64,000 bases of DNA, taken from positions 43,363 through 107,362 of the forward strand of contig NW_020290054.1 in assembly GCF_003144195.1 (NCBI RefSeq), in the 5' to 3' direction. The number at the start of each line of letters is the position of its first letter. Positions within the stretch are counted from its first letter, which is position 1. The stretch is from Ceraceosorus guamensis (taxonomy: Eukaryota > Basidiomycota > Exobasidiomycetes > Ceraceosorales > Ceraceosoraceae). Position numbers and translations under genes: made by a program. The notes under the pieces were generated by a model. It searched no databases and was not told the DNA's origin. It saw only the letters and a program-made list of their open reading frames with translations. This document shows, one piece after another, positions 1 through 11,396 of this stretch.

Positions 1-233
1 ATACGCCTCAATACATGCACGACCCACACCTCAGCATTCATTGCCAGCACTGCCAAAATCGGTCGGACTGATCTTCGTCGAGCATCACGGTCAAAGGCGA
101 ACACAGTGCCATCTCCCACTCCCATTTCAGACTATCAAGCTCATTGGTGGGGCAGCAGTAACCTACAACACTGCAGTCGGTCGTTGACCACAGCGTACCT
201 CATTCTTCCGTCAAATACACCTTCTCGTACAGC
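1..233. other. leader region before the first open frame
   Basis: No recognisable coding or RNA feature. It could be the 5' UTR of the hypothetical gene at 234 or the end of something outside the window. Confidence 0.3.
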
Positions 234-740
234 ATGACGCTCCTGGAAGTCATTCGCCACAAGAAGCCCTCAGCCTCAAACTCGAGACGCGACTCAGCCG
301 GACACTCGTTGGCGTCACAGCGAGCTCTGCCGCCGCTGTCGCACTCTCAAGGAACCACGCCAGCCTCTTCGTCTCCCAACTCTCGTCGTTCATCTTACGA
401 CTGCGGCTGCGCTCAAGATTCGCCCATTCCAGGTGCCTACGTGGTACATTCCCCAACGTGCGACTCGCACCATCAGTCCGGCGTCGCCTCTCACGGGCCG
501 GACTTTAGCAGGCTGAGAAAGTACAGAGGGCCAAACACCTCGGCAGGTGCTTGCGCTGTGTACCACAGCGAGCCGGTCGGTAGTCCTCGGACGTCGGAGG
601 AGGTCAAGAACGCGTACCTCGCTAGCCAAGCTACCTCGGCCAACCGGAATCATCACCATGGTCACAGTCCTAACCTCGCCATGACTCCTCTACCGGAGCC
701 GCACGGTGGGGCTAACAGAATTCAAGCCCAGGCGCACTGA
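234..740 (+). CDS. hypothetical Ser/Pro-rich protein
   Basis: Uninterrupted 168-codon frame from an ATG. The product is rich in Ser, Pro, His and Arg, with a short run of three His (NRNHHHGH) near the C-terminus, and looks disordered. I recognise no domain, signal peptide or membrane segment. A Cys-containing stretch in the middle (YDCGCAQDSP, then PTCDSHHQSG) is the only part with unusual composition. It faces the dUTPase gene tail to tail. It may be a complete small gene, a terminal exon of a gene starting left of the window, or chance; the frame length and the plausible start context make a real gene slightly more likely than not. Confidence 0.4.
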   Translation: MTLLEVIRHKKPSASNSRRDSAGHSLASQRALPPLSHSQGTTPASSSPNSRRSSYDCGCAQDSPIPGAYVVHSPTCDSHHQSGVASHGPDFSRLRKYRGPNTSAGACAVYHSEPVGSPRTSEEVKNAYLASQATSANRNHHHGHSPNLAMTPLPEPHGGANRIQAQAH

Positions 741-1323
741 ACCCGTTTGCACGACGCAACCCCATCGGTTGGTGCCTCGCTTGGTCTACAATGATGCCAA
801 TCCAGCTCATTCTCTTCGGCACACTTCGTCTCGTCCTCGAAGCCCTACTTCCACCGTCGATCACTCGCCCAACAGACTCGGCACACCGGGACTATGCTTC
901 GGATTAGAGGTTTTTCCTAGTCCATCGTGCCGCATCCTCCACTTGTGTGCTTCAGCCTGCTGTGCACACGATGACCTTACGCTCAATGATGCGTGAATGG
1001 AGTCGTCCAACCTGTCAACCAGGTGAATACTTTGCAGCTTACCCTCAGGTCAAGACATTCGTGTCAGCAACCTTAGAATACGCGTGCGATCGATCCTTTT
1101 TCCTTTTACTCTCGCTCTTGCCCTTTCTCTGGACACACCAACATACCCCTCAGTCACCTTTATGTACACCAGATAGATGAGATCTTATAGAGCACACGTC
1201 GCAATTGATCACCATTCTCAGTACACGTTTCGAGATCAACATTTCGATGTTTGGAAGGCCAATTGATTGGGTGTAGTTATCCGCATTCGTGAGCTACGTG
1301 TCTCCTCGCTGTGATCTAGCCAT
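741..1323. other. intergenic, convergent 3' ends
   Basis: Lies between the hypothetical gene and the 3' end of dUTPase. I see only short open frames without family resemblance, and no RNA gene. Confidence 0.5.
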
Positions 1324-2120
1324 CTACGATACGATGACGCCTTCAGGGTCTTTGGCTGGCGCCTCAGGGGCAGCGCTGTTCTTGCCGAATCCGCCAGTCG
1401 AGCCAAACCCACCAGCGCCTCGCACGGTCGCATCCAAATCCTTGAGCGAGAAGAAGCAGACGTCATCAATCAGTCTAGGTTCCAAACGATGTTTGCTTTT
1501 GCTCGCACTCACGGCTACTTGCTCCACCTCTGGAGTGGCGATCCTCTCGATTACGAGTTGAGCTATTCTATCGCCCTCATTGACTAATCGTGTCCAGCAG
1601 ATGATGCATGAGCGCACTCGCGCGTGCTTTTGTGCGAGGATCGACGCTCGATACGTCGAGAGAGCATTACTCACTCGTGAAGTCCTCTTCGCTTAGGTTG
1701 AAGAGCAAGACGCCCAAAAGACCTCTGTAGTCCGAATCGATCACTCCTGCTCCCACGTCTATACCATGCTTCGATGCTGTTTGAACATGCAACGACGATG
1801 CATCGGTCAGTCGTTGAGCACAGCGAAAGCAACGCGAAGCCCAGTCCAGTCTAGGAGCGTGACTGACTGACTGACTGACGAACAAACTCACCAAGACCGC
1901 TCCTGGGAGCCACTCTTCCATAACATCCCTCGGGAATGGCCAGTCGGATTCCAGTAGGCACGATGCCCCTTGCTCTAGCCTTCAAGACGGAGCCCTGAGA
2001 AGCGTAAAGGTCGTAGCCCGCTGCGAATGCTGAACCTCGAGTGGGCAGCTTGGCACCTGGATGAGCAGCATCCAGTTGGACCAGAAGCTTGGAAGTGCTC
2101 GGAGCGGTGGTAGTGGACAT
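1324..2120 (-). CDS. DUT1: dUTP pyrophosphatase (dUTPase)
   Basis: Hydrolyses dUTP to dUMP and PPi, keeping uracil out of DNA and feeding dTMP synthesis. Three exons on the minus strand: 2120-1892, 1776-1675, 1583-1324 (196 aa). All five trimeric-dUTPase motifs are present in order: [15 protein letters not shown] (spanning intron 1), [22 protein letters not shown], and the C-terminal [10 protein letters not shown] flap. Both splice joins restore family sequence exactly ([12 protein letters not shown] and [11 protein letters not shown]), which fixes the introns. Intron 1 contains a short (GACT)n run at about 1860-1879. The start was placed at the ATG before [10 protein letters not shown]. An in-frame ATG farther upstream at 2183 would add 21 residues ([10 protein letters not shown]...) and could be a second, targeted isoform. 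The upstream region carries G1/S-type motifs, see 2121-2994. Confidence 0.95.
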
Positions 2121-2994
2121 TTTCAGGACCTTGCTGGGGGGGAGAGAAGATGCTGCGAGTGGGGATGCGGGTCGGAGTGGCATGTGGTCCGTTTGTAGTT
2201 CTCGTTCGAGAGGTGCGCACCGTAATTGTTGCAGGGAAGCTCCGACTCCTGATTGATGCTTGGTGGACTCGCGGTGAGAAGAGCGCTCAAAGCATAGGAT
2301 GGCTTGAGGCGCACACTCGTGACTCGCGACTCGTCAGGGCTTTCTCGTTGCGCCTTTGCTAAAAGTGTTCGAAACACACAACTCAAGGATTTGGCCATGA
2401 ACTCATTACAAGTCGATCATCAGCAGTCGTGAGCGTGATTTATATGAATCGAGCGAATTTGTGTTCCTCTCTACGCGTCGCGTCGAGAAGCCCCGCGGTG
2501 ACGCGCTTTCCACCGTCGTGCATGGCTGGGCTGGATCGAGTGATCCACTCGCACGAAAGCTAACAAGAAGGAACGAGGATCGAGCTAGACTAAGCTCGAG
2601 AGCTGCGCGCGCAATCATGCATAGAGGCTGATCCACGAGACAGTCAAAAGGGTCCCGATTGATGACCTACTTACCGCGGACAAAGGATGGCTCAGTGCAC
2701 TTAGACTGCATTCTGATTGAGTCACTGATTGATTCGATTATATTCAAGAGCGCAAGAGATGCGACAGTCGGGCCTGCACGCTACACAGAGAAAGAAGCCT
2801 GGCTGCGGCTCACATCTAACTGACTGAGGGGACTCGACTGCTCTCCATCTTTGCAACAACCACATCGTCAGCTGCGCTAGCACGGCCCGATCAAGGAAAG
2901 CTTGATGGCTATCTCTACAAGTATCATTTCATCCTCGTCGTCAGTCCATCATACAGAGCTGGCCTCACACACGGCCGGGACGTAGAGCGCTAGA
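2121..2994. promoter_or_regulatory. divergent promoter of dUTPase and RNase III gene, with MCB/SCB-like sites
   Basis: This 874-bp gap separates two divergently transcribed genes. It contains an ACGCGT hexamer (MluI cell-cycle box) at 2473-2478, a nearby ACGCGC at about 2501, and a CACGAAA (Swi4 box) at 2552-2558. In yeasts these are bound by MBF/SBF at G1/S, and DNA-precursor genes are typical targets. Assignment to dUTPase is inference from that knowledge. Confidence 0.4.
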
Positions 2995-4784
2995 ATGACA
3001 TCCATCGCGGCACTTACGCCGACCAGGTCGCTGCTGTTGGGATCAACGAGCGCCTTGAGAGTCTCGAAGAGGACCAAGGCTGCTCGGCGGGAGGCAGCAG
3101 CAGCGGCTGCGGCTGCAGCTGCCATCAGGAAAGCGGCTGCCGCTGCGGCTGCAGCCAGCGAATCGAACAGCTCAAGCGCTCCAAGTGCGAGCACAACATC
3201 GATACCAACGATCGACAAGATAGTCGAGCCGACGTCTGATGATGGGTCCAGACGAATGAAAAGAGCAGCTGCCCACAACAAGGAGGTGGAGCTCGCGCTG
3301 CTGGCCCAAGATCAAGATTCCGCCTCGTCCTCTTCCTCTTCCTCTTCTACTTCACTCGACTCGCTTGCCCCAATTCCGAGCGAACGTCCCAACACTCCAA
3401 AACCCTTGAACGATCCAGAGCTGGGAAGCAACAAACACGTCAAAATGTGGGAGAGTGTACCTCTGAGGTTCCCGCCGCGGGATAGGTATCCGCCTTCAGC
3501 TCCCGACATCGCTTCCGACGATTTGCGTCTCAGTGCTATCGCGTTAGGTGTAGCTTCGTTAGGCGCTAGACCGACGTGGAGGCAAGGGTCACCTGCGGAA
3601 GCACTGGCGGCGGTGAATCAGGGTCTGGATAGCATGGTCAGAAAAGGAGACGCGGTGCACAAGCCTCCGAGCGACCAGGCGGAGCAAGATAAGAACACCA
3701 GAGATGAAGCTCTCAAGATCATCGATGCGGATGGTTATTGGAGCTCAGCGTCGGTGCATACACGATATGGTGACGAATCGCCGGATTGGATGTTTGAAGA
3801 TTCCAAAGTGAGTGGCGAGGCGAGTGCCGAGCAAGACTTTTCGAGCGACCCTGCTATGCTACTAGATCTGCACCCGCGCGCTGATCCACTTTGTTGGATC
3901 CCTCGAATCCATCACAGCGGCTAGAGTGGCTCGGCGATGCAGTGGTGGGGCTCGTAGCTCGCCACACTATCATGACGCGCTATCCAGATCTCAGCGTCGC
4001 TGGAGCCACTCAGGCATGGGGTCACATCGTTTCCAACGACACCTTTGGGCATCTCTGGGATATCGCCGGTCTGGAGCCAATGCGGCTCAAAGTTGCGGAG
4101 CGCATCACATCGGAAGCTGTGCTGCAAGAGAAGCGCAGGCTGATTGATGCGATCGTGCATGGACATGTGGATAGGATGGAGCATGAGGATGAAGATGCGG
4201 CTAGAAAGATGGGATTGGACGACGGGAGGAGAACACGCTGGGAGGACACGCTCGACGAGAGGGCCCTAAGGAAGCATCCGGCTATGCAAGCAGAGGCTCT
4301 GAATGCCAAATTCAATCCAGTCCTGAGGCATATTGGAGACGGCAAGATGTCGCACGCAAGCAAAGCTGATCAGTGAGTGATTGCGATCTCGCACTCGCGC
4401 GATCACCATCCTCGGGCATCCAAAGGAACTCTTGACCTGACATCTTCCCGATGTCTTGGCCCTCGCTGCACCAGCTTCGAAGCTTTCGTCGGTGCGATGC
4501 TCGTCACGCGAGGCTTCGATGCTACCTCTGCGTATTTATCGCCACTGCTACTTCCGTGGGTAGAACGAATCTCTCTTTCGCCAGGTTTCCACGCTAGGTA
4601 TCGGACGCCTGCGGCCATGGTTCGAGCCAAGCAAGCACAGAGGGCAGAGGCCAAGGCTTTAGCAGAGCGCGCCGCGAAGAGTGGCTTGCTGACCAAGGTC
4701 CTCAGACGCGCGTTCGGTCCCATGCTTCGATGGATCTTCCCAGAAGTCTCGACGATCCTGCAGAAAGGCCGGCCGAAGAGATAA
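2995..4784 (+). CDS. RNase III-domain protein, probably mitochondrial
   Basis: Three exons: 2995-3807, 3918-4372, 4475-4784 (525 aa). The N-terminus is basic and Ala/Ser-rich with two long alanine tracts (about residues 34-60), compatible with a mitochondrial presequence. A single RNase III domain follows. The join over intron 1 gives the signature RLEWLGDAVVGL, and the join over intron 2 gives DHFEAFVGAM. The acidic residues used for Mg2+ binding in RNase III (E and D in the signature, D-x-x-E in the second block) are all present, so activity is plausible. I see no double-stranded-RNA-binding domain in the last 100 residues. The best guesses are an RNase III-like mitochondrial ribosomal protein (mL44/mL57 type) or a mitochondrial RNase III. 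It converges on RRN3 with only 124 bp between stop codons. Confidence 0.8.
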
Positions 4785-4908
4785 CAATGCATTTGCGTGG
4801 ATTTGTGCAAGCAGCGTCAACAGTGTGGGGGAAAAGTGATGAAAGAGTGCGACACGAGCGCAAAAGGTAGTGGTCGAGTGATCGCGTGCAATGTCGATGA
4901 GACTCAAA

Positions 4909-7900
4909 TCATCGGCTGATGCTCATGACCTCCAAAGATCGACTGAAGCCCTCGCTATCTTCTGTTGCGCCTTGCGTCTTGCCCTGCCGAGGAATGTCTA
5001 ATGTTGCAGAAGGTCCCAAGAAATCTTGAGGAGTATTGAGCAGCTGCACGGAGGATTCGTTGCCCGTGTCGCCTTCTTCCACAGATGGCGAGTCCGAGGC
5101 CGAGGACTGCGAGTGGGTCGTGTCAGCGCTCCTGGAGGTGGTAAAGGAAGCGGGCAAGGCTCCTTGCTCAGGATCCAGACTTTGAGCTAGCGACGATTGA
5201 TCTTCGTCTGCCTCGTTCTCAGCTTCCGTGCCGCTCTCAGCCTCGCCCTCTTCCTGATCCGGTTCCATTCCCTCCGGTGCAACATCAGACCATTCTCTGT
5301 ACAGCGGATCTATCCATCTGGAGCTGTGCTTGAGCCGGTAAGGATCGAATGGGAAGAATACGTCGAGCGTTTGTGGAGCATAGCCTCCCATGCCTTGCCT
5401 GGGAGTCCCACCGCCGTCACTGTCGTCTTGCGCGACGTCTGCGCCGGAAGCTTGACGAGAGAGCTGGTCCGGTCTGCTGCCAGTTGGGGTTCCAGGAGCG
5501 GACTGATTCATAGGCGTACCGCTCCCGCTTCCTGCATCTCGCAGCTCCATCCCTGGAGCTCTGCGCTTGCCTCGCCGCCTGTTGTTGCTCTCGATGATGC
5601 TCCAACAGAACAATAGACCGGTGTGCTGAGCGACTGCTGCGAATTGCCTGACGATCTCTGGTGAGCAATGCGCCAAAGGATTGAGAGGCGAGGTGATGGC
5701 TCTTTGTAGAATGTGCAAGCCCTCCGACCATCGCCAGCTCGCGTTGCCAATTGTGGACAGGTCCTGTCCTCCTGCACTCTCTTCATCTTCCGATGCGCTA
5801 GACACTCGAAGGTCTCTCCACCTAAAACAGAAGATATAGAAAGCTGCTTGAGCGACAGAGTAGAATAGCGCGTGCTGTCCGTTGACCCCTCCCGAAAGCT
5901 CCGCTTCGAGCTGCCTCCTTGCGCCAGAAGGAACCTCTGACGCTTCTTGCACTTGTACTCGTCCAGTCCGCTCAAGATGACCCTCTAGGAAAGAGCAGAG
6001 ATTGAGCATGACTGCGCGAGTGTCGCTTATGGAAATGTATCTCGCTCGGCTGACGAGACTGGCAACGTAGCTGGAGGCAGCTACCCTCATGATGGTTGGC
6101 TCGGACCCCGTCATGGGTTGCGTGCTGCCATTCGAGAGAAGTTGCTGCTCCGCCCCAACTCCGTAGATGGCTTTGCCCAGCAAGAATCCGAGAAGCAGGT
6201 CTGCGAAGTCGGGGTCCAGTGATGCTGCCCAGAAGACGAAGAACTGGACGTAGCGCGACTTGAAAGTTGGTAGGACGGCCCTTTGAAATACGCTCAGCAG
6301 CAAGTGAAATTGATTCGAGCGCAGAGCGGCGGCTCTCGCGGGAGATGGGGCATGACTGGTCAGATCCAAGCCTAGATCCGCAGATATCCCTGCCAACTCG
6401 CCCGCAGCGCTTTTGCGCTCATCCAGTTGCATACGTGAGACGCTCCCATCACCGCCTCTGGCTAGGTCTTCATAGTGCGAATTTCGATCCTCCAAATGCC
6501 TAAAGACACAGCCCATCACTGCGTCCAGCTTGTCGACCAGCTCCCGAACTGTTTTTAAACGTTTTGCTTGCGCCGCTGCGTCGTCCAGCCTCGAGTCCTC
6601 CCCATCACTGCCCGACAGATCGGAGAATCCGTCATCTTCTAGAAGCAAACCGTCCTCATCGTCAGAGTCGTCGTCGTCATCAGTGGCCGTGCCTTCCATT
6701 ACGGATCTGAAAGGGTCATCGTCGTAAGCATTGGGAGCAGTGAAGGCTTCGTTCGGGTCGACGTCGTCCTCCAGATCGTCTAGCTCCAGCTGAATCTCGA
6801 CCTGCAGCATGCATGAAGAGCGCGAAGCGGTGTCAGAAAAGGGCATGCGCCGCCTCGATCCACGCTGTGCGCAAAGGACTCAGCAGCTAGAAGCCTCCCT
6901 GGCAACTCACGTCAATCTGCATGCCCCTATCAACTACGCAACTCAAGACAGTCTCGGCTAGCTCGGGCGCATATTCGCACAGCTTGAGAGCGTTTGACAC
7001 AAAGACGAGGTGCGCAACCTTGCCTTCTCGCTTGTGTGGAAAGCTCCTGACCAATAAAGGTGCCAATTGCGATGGCAAGGTCGGTATTAAGGAGAGCAGA
7101 GATCGGAGCAAGAGGTGAATGTGGTAGTAGGTGTGCTTGCGAGGCGGCAGTGGCTGTGTAGGGTTTGTCGGAGGCCGCCATTCTGACCCTGAGAAGGCGC
7201 ATCACCAGGCTGTCACGATCAGAAACATTGCATCGCAGCGCCGAGAGGTAGCGATGGATCGCAACGCCCAGCAGGCAGACTCACTGAGACCGAACCCTTG
7301 CATCGCCTTCTTGAGAACCGCTTTAGTCCATTCGCTTCTTGCGCTGACGAGAGCACAGACGAACCTAATCCACGACGCAGCAAACGCTTGTGAGGGTGTA
7401 GTTGTCCAAGGCAGAGCAAGGATGGACTCCACCAAATCGTTGTGCGTCCTGCGATCCAGATGGCTAGCAAAAGCCGAAACTGCTGAGAGCCAACTTGATA
7501 GGGCTGATATGGAAGTCGCCGATTTGCTGATGTTGCTGCCAGGATTCGCCAGACTGTTTGCGCCGGCTTTAAATTGGCCTATGAGATCTTGATAAGGTCC
7601 CGCGTTGCCCTTTGAGAGTTCAGAGAAGCTGTTGGTGACGTAAGAGATGTACATGCCCTTGCGATAGTGAGACATATTGGGCTGCCCAGCGCCAGATGAA
7701 GCTACGCCGTTCGAGCCGTCCTGACTTGGCCGCGAACGAGCCTTCATGCTGGAGCGAGGGCTGGAAGACCCCGCTTCGCTGAGTGAGCTCGCTTGGGCAT
7801 TCTCCGTTTTCGTAGAGAGTTGGTGCAGTCGAGGAGGAGTTTGACGAGGCGCAGAGGAGCTCCCAGCAGCAGCCAAGCTGGAGAAGCGAGCAGTTGGAAA

Positions 7901-7957
7901 GGGTTCACCAGCCAGCTCGGCGGAGCGGGGTGAGCTTGATGGAGCAGCCCTCTTCAT
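4909..7957 (-). CDS. RRN3: RNA polymerase I initiation factor RRN3 (TIF-IA)
   Basis: RRN3 bridges Pol I to the promoter-bound core factor and so sets rRNA synthesis. Exons on the minus strand: 7957-7285, 7188-6911, 6801-4909 (947 aa). Family hallmarks include MSHYRKGMYISYV near the start, the HEAT-like block HIHLLLRSLLSLIPTLPSQ, an acidic stretch just after intron 2 (DDDDDSDDEDG), the block FKSRYVQFFVFWAASLDPDF, and the C-terminal FFPFDPYRLKHSSRWIDPLY. It is about 300 residues longer than typical orthologues because of disordered, Ser/Glu-rich N- and C-terminal extensions. All joins keep phase. It is divergent from SF3A3. Confidence 0.93.
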
Positions 7958-8735
7958 CGTGCCGAGGTGTTGAGAGAGCGCGAGCTAAGAAACGGCACTT
8001 TGGAGACCAGATTCTCTCTTTGCGTGGGCGCGAAGGCCTCTGCTCGAAGCCTGGCAGGATGTTGCCAAATGTGGATTAGGAAGAGGTCTTCCTGCCGTGA
8101 GTGCGAATTTGGCAGCTGAGATGGGCGGTGGTGAATTGTTCGAACGCAGCGATGCACTGAATCAGGAAAAAGGCTTGCTTTCGGCCGCCTTCTCGGTGGT
8201 GTTGAGACAAGCTGGCTCGATGAGCAACTTCGATTGTGAATCATGCAAACCAGAACGTTGGGCAATCGTGATTCGTGGATCCAGATTCATCAGCTGAAAG
8301 GGGCCATGAACCTCAGGTGCCTTCAGCAGAGCTAGGATGAGTGAGCAACACGAGCATCATCATATCATCATCAGCAGCCATGAAATTCAAATCACGAATC
8401 ACGAATGCAAATTCACCCACGCGCGCCTCGCGTGACCAAAAAAAATCTAAAATCAGCGCCATCGATCTCGCACAAATCACGTGAAGCGCGGTCGCATTTC
8501 TTGATTTCCACAGCACACTCAGATTCGCCCTCACAGGCGCGTACGCGTACACAACGCGCATGCAGTCTGCTACCACAACATCATCGCGGGACGACACTCG
8601 CACAGCAACTTTTTGATCATCAGCTTCATCCTCCTCTTCATCCTGGCACTCAAGTCGGTATTACGCGGCCGTACAACGAAGGTGCTCCCGCTTGTTAGAT
8701 CTCTATCATCGGCATAGTCCTCATATCCTCGCAAG
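7958..8735. promoter_or_regulatory. divergent promoter of RRN3 and SF3A3
   Basis: 778 bp between two start codons. It contains the palindromic octamer TCACGTGA at 8477-8484 (bHLH/Cbf1-type E-box), also seen upstream of STN1 and between VPS16 and SAP18. Confidence 0.4.
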
Positions 8736-10861
8736 ATGGCGTCAACCTCTTCGCTCGAAGTTGCTCGAGCGACACACGAGGAGATCGACAGGTATGAGTC
8801 CGCGCTGGTGGACCTGCTTCTGGTCCCCGCTTCAACTCACAAAGAAGCGCTGACAAGGTCTCACAAAGCTAGCGAGGTCCTCGATAGGATCGTGGAGCGC
8901 GCGCACAATCTGTCCGAGTTTTACAATGGGGACGGATCAGCGAAGCGGGGGAGAGAAGAGGAATTGAAAGATGTGCTGGAGGGACAGCCAGACGATGAGG
9001 AAGGCGACGAGGCAGACGATAAGCCCATGGATCCTACCTTGAAGAACTTCTACTCCAGGTTGAAGAAAGTCAGAGAATACCACGAAAGGTATCCTGGTGC
9101 ACTACCCGACGCCTTCTCTTTGGACCTGTCAAGCCTGACTGGCGTGAGCAGGGAAGAGGAAGCAGCGGGAGGCGTCGCTGCTGGACCAGACTTCTTGGAC
9201 CGAATGTTCAGCGGCGAAGAGGCATTGGGCCGATATCTAGACTTGTATACACATCACGAGGCGTTCGTCAATCTCAAAGGCGTGAAGAGATTACCTTATG
9301 TCAAGTACCTGGGAGAGTTTGAAAAGCTCGCGGGAGTCGAGTCACGGGTGCCAGCAGAGACGAAAAAGAGCGAAGCTTACAGGCGGTGCGTACGTCTTTG
9401 TTTCATGCTGGCAGATGCGGGATTGGGAGTCTGCTCACCGGCAGCATTCCTTTGCCCTCACCCCTGCGCAGCTACGTCGCCAATCTGTCCGATGCGCTCT
9501 TCACTTTCCTGCGACGGACAAGACCGACCTCGGACGTGGACTGGATTGAGCTATCTGCTTTGGCAGATTTCGAGGGAGATTGGGACGCGTGCAAAGTACC
9601 AGGCTGGGAGGATCAGGGAAGCGGCCTCTGCAAGTCTGGTGCAGCTCAGAAGAGGCAAGCGCCCCAAAGTGGCGCTGTGGATGAGGGCATTTGGTGCGAG
9701 GCCTGTGAGTGGATCGTAGCCGCTGACTTACGGAAGCCAATGCGCGCCGTTTAACACTTTTGACACCGCTGCGCGCTGACCTTGGCTTGTTCGTGTTTGG
9801 CTCTCGACTCCCAGGCAAGCGGACGTTTGCGAAGCAGACGGTTTTTGATGCGCATTTGAAAGGGGGCAAGCACCAGAAAGCAGCGGCAAATTTGGCAGCT
9901 GGCAATGCCCAGATATCCACACCTTCGGGCGGCGCATCTGGTCCCAATGCGAGCGCGTCAGAAGCGGCTGCATTGGAAGTGGCGAAGCAATTGGCCAGGT
10001 GTAAAGCGCTAGCGCGCACAGAGGTTTTGATACGTGCTCTTGCCTCCCATCTTGGAGAAGTCGTCGCGGAGACGAGAGCGAATGTGGAGCGCAGAGCAGC
10101 TTTGACGGATGCCGAGAGGCAAGCCGAGGCGGAGGCGGCCGTGCTGGGTATGGAGGACTCGGGCGCACTGCCTACTGGCACTGGAGATGCCGAGCTGGCA
10201 GATCAAGACGCGAACGGAGACGACGAGAACGATGACAAGATTTACAATCCGCTCAAGCTGCCACTTGGATGGGATGGAAAACCCATTCCATACTGGCTCT
10301 ACAAGCTGCACGGACTTCGAGTCGAGTATCGATGCGAGATATGCAGCGATTATATGTATCAGGGACCGTAAGTCTTTTCCTCATCGCGTGATTATTCCCG
10401 TCCTCCTGCTCAGTCTGTCATGCCCAACTTCCCATTGCAGCAAAAATTTTGACAGACACTTCTCGGAATCAAGGCATGCCTTTGGAATGCGCGCTCTGGG
10501 TTTGCCGAACACGAAACACTTCCACGGCATCACCAAGATTGAGGACGCCCTTGCTTGTGAGTAGTCTTAGCTGCCAATGGGGGCAATTTTGCCCCGCAGC
10601 CTGCCACGCAAACGAGACTGAACGTTTGCTCATTCTGGTGTAGTGGCGGAGAAACTCAAGAAGCAAGGCAAGCAGCAGACGGAGGCGGAAAACGATGCTG
10701 AAGAAGTCGAAGATGAGCACGGCAACGTGAGTCACTCGGCTTGCCCTCGGAGCGTCCTACTCGCGCATCCGCGATCACTCACGAGCTGCGCTCGCCTCTC
10801 TTCTCTGCAGACGTATACAAAACGGACGTACGAACTGCTGAAACGACAAGGCATCATCTGA
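8736..10861 (+). CDS. PRP9: splicing factor 3A subunit 3 (SF3a60/Prp9)
   Basis: Component of the SF3a complex of the 17S U2 snRNP, needed for pre-spliceosome formation in the nucleus. Six exons: 8736-9385, 9472-9704, 9815-10367, 10441-10556, 10644-10726, 10811-10861 (561 aa). The N-terminal region matches SF3a60 ([23 protein letters not shown]). A first zinc finger is rebuilt only by splicing ([24 protein letters not shown]), and the C-terminal matrin-type finger reads [13 protein letters not shown] then [18 protein letters not shown]. The last exon codes for only 16 residues ending KRQGII. Every join keeps phase. It lies in a window that also carries U2 snRNA. Confidence 0.95.
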
Positions 10862-11396
10862 CTCGCATCGTGTTGTCCTCGCGTAATCGTGTCTCTGCAA
10901 TCAAAGCAATTTAACGCTTGCGTGCAACCCGTGACCGATTTTCGATTCGCAAAATCACCCTGGAGCAGTGACTTCGCAACTTGTACCGCTGGTGTGGACA
11001 TTATCGCTTTGACCCGTCAGAGCACGGATCTTTGGGCGTATGATCAGGCCAAAGAAAGTTCGGGAGTTATAAAAGAAGTCCGAGAAGATGGCCGTTCAGT
11101 CTCGTTTTGAAAGTCACGTGACCCATCGCGAGCGCGCTCCGCGATCCAGCGGAGGTCAAGTTTGAGTCAACACGCGCGCGCAGTCAGAACTTACGATTGA
11201 CTTGTGACTTTTGGACCCACTACCCACAAGCCCCACATTCTCCTGAAGCACTTTCAACGCCTGTTCATGACCATCCTCCTGCCAAGGCTGTGTGCAGAGG
11301 AAAACACCGAACGTCAACAAGGACTTCCGCTTCAACTTGGCGCACATGTCCGCATCATGAAGAAGCCAGCGTAAAAGACAGGATCGCGGCACAAAA
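10862..11396. promoter_or_regulatory. SF3A3-STN1 spacer with TATA and E-box
   Basis: 535 bp between tandem genes. It holds TATAAAA at 11068-11074 and the palindrome TCACGTGA at 11114-11121, about 330 and 280 bp before the STN1 ATG. Either may serve STN1; untested. Confidence 0.4.
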
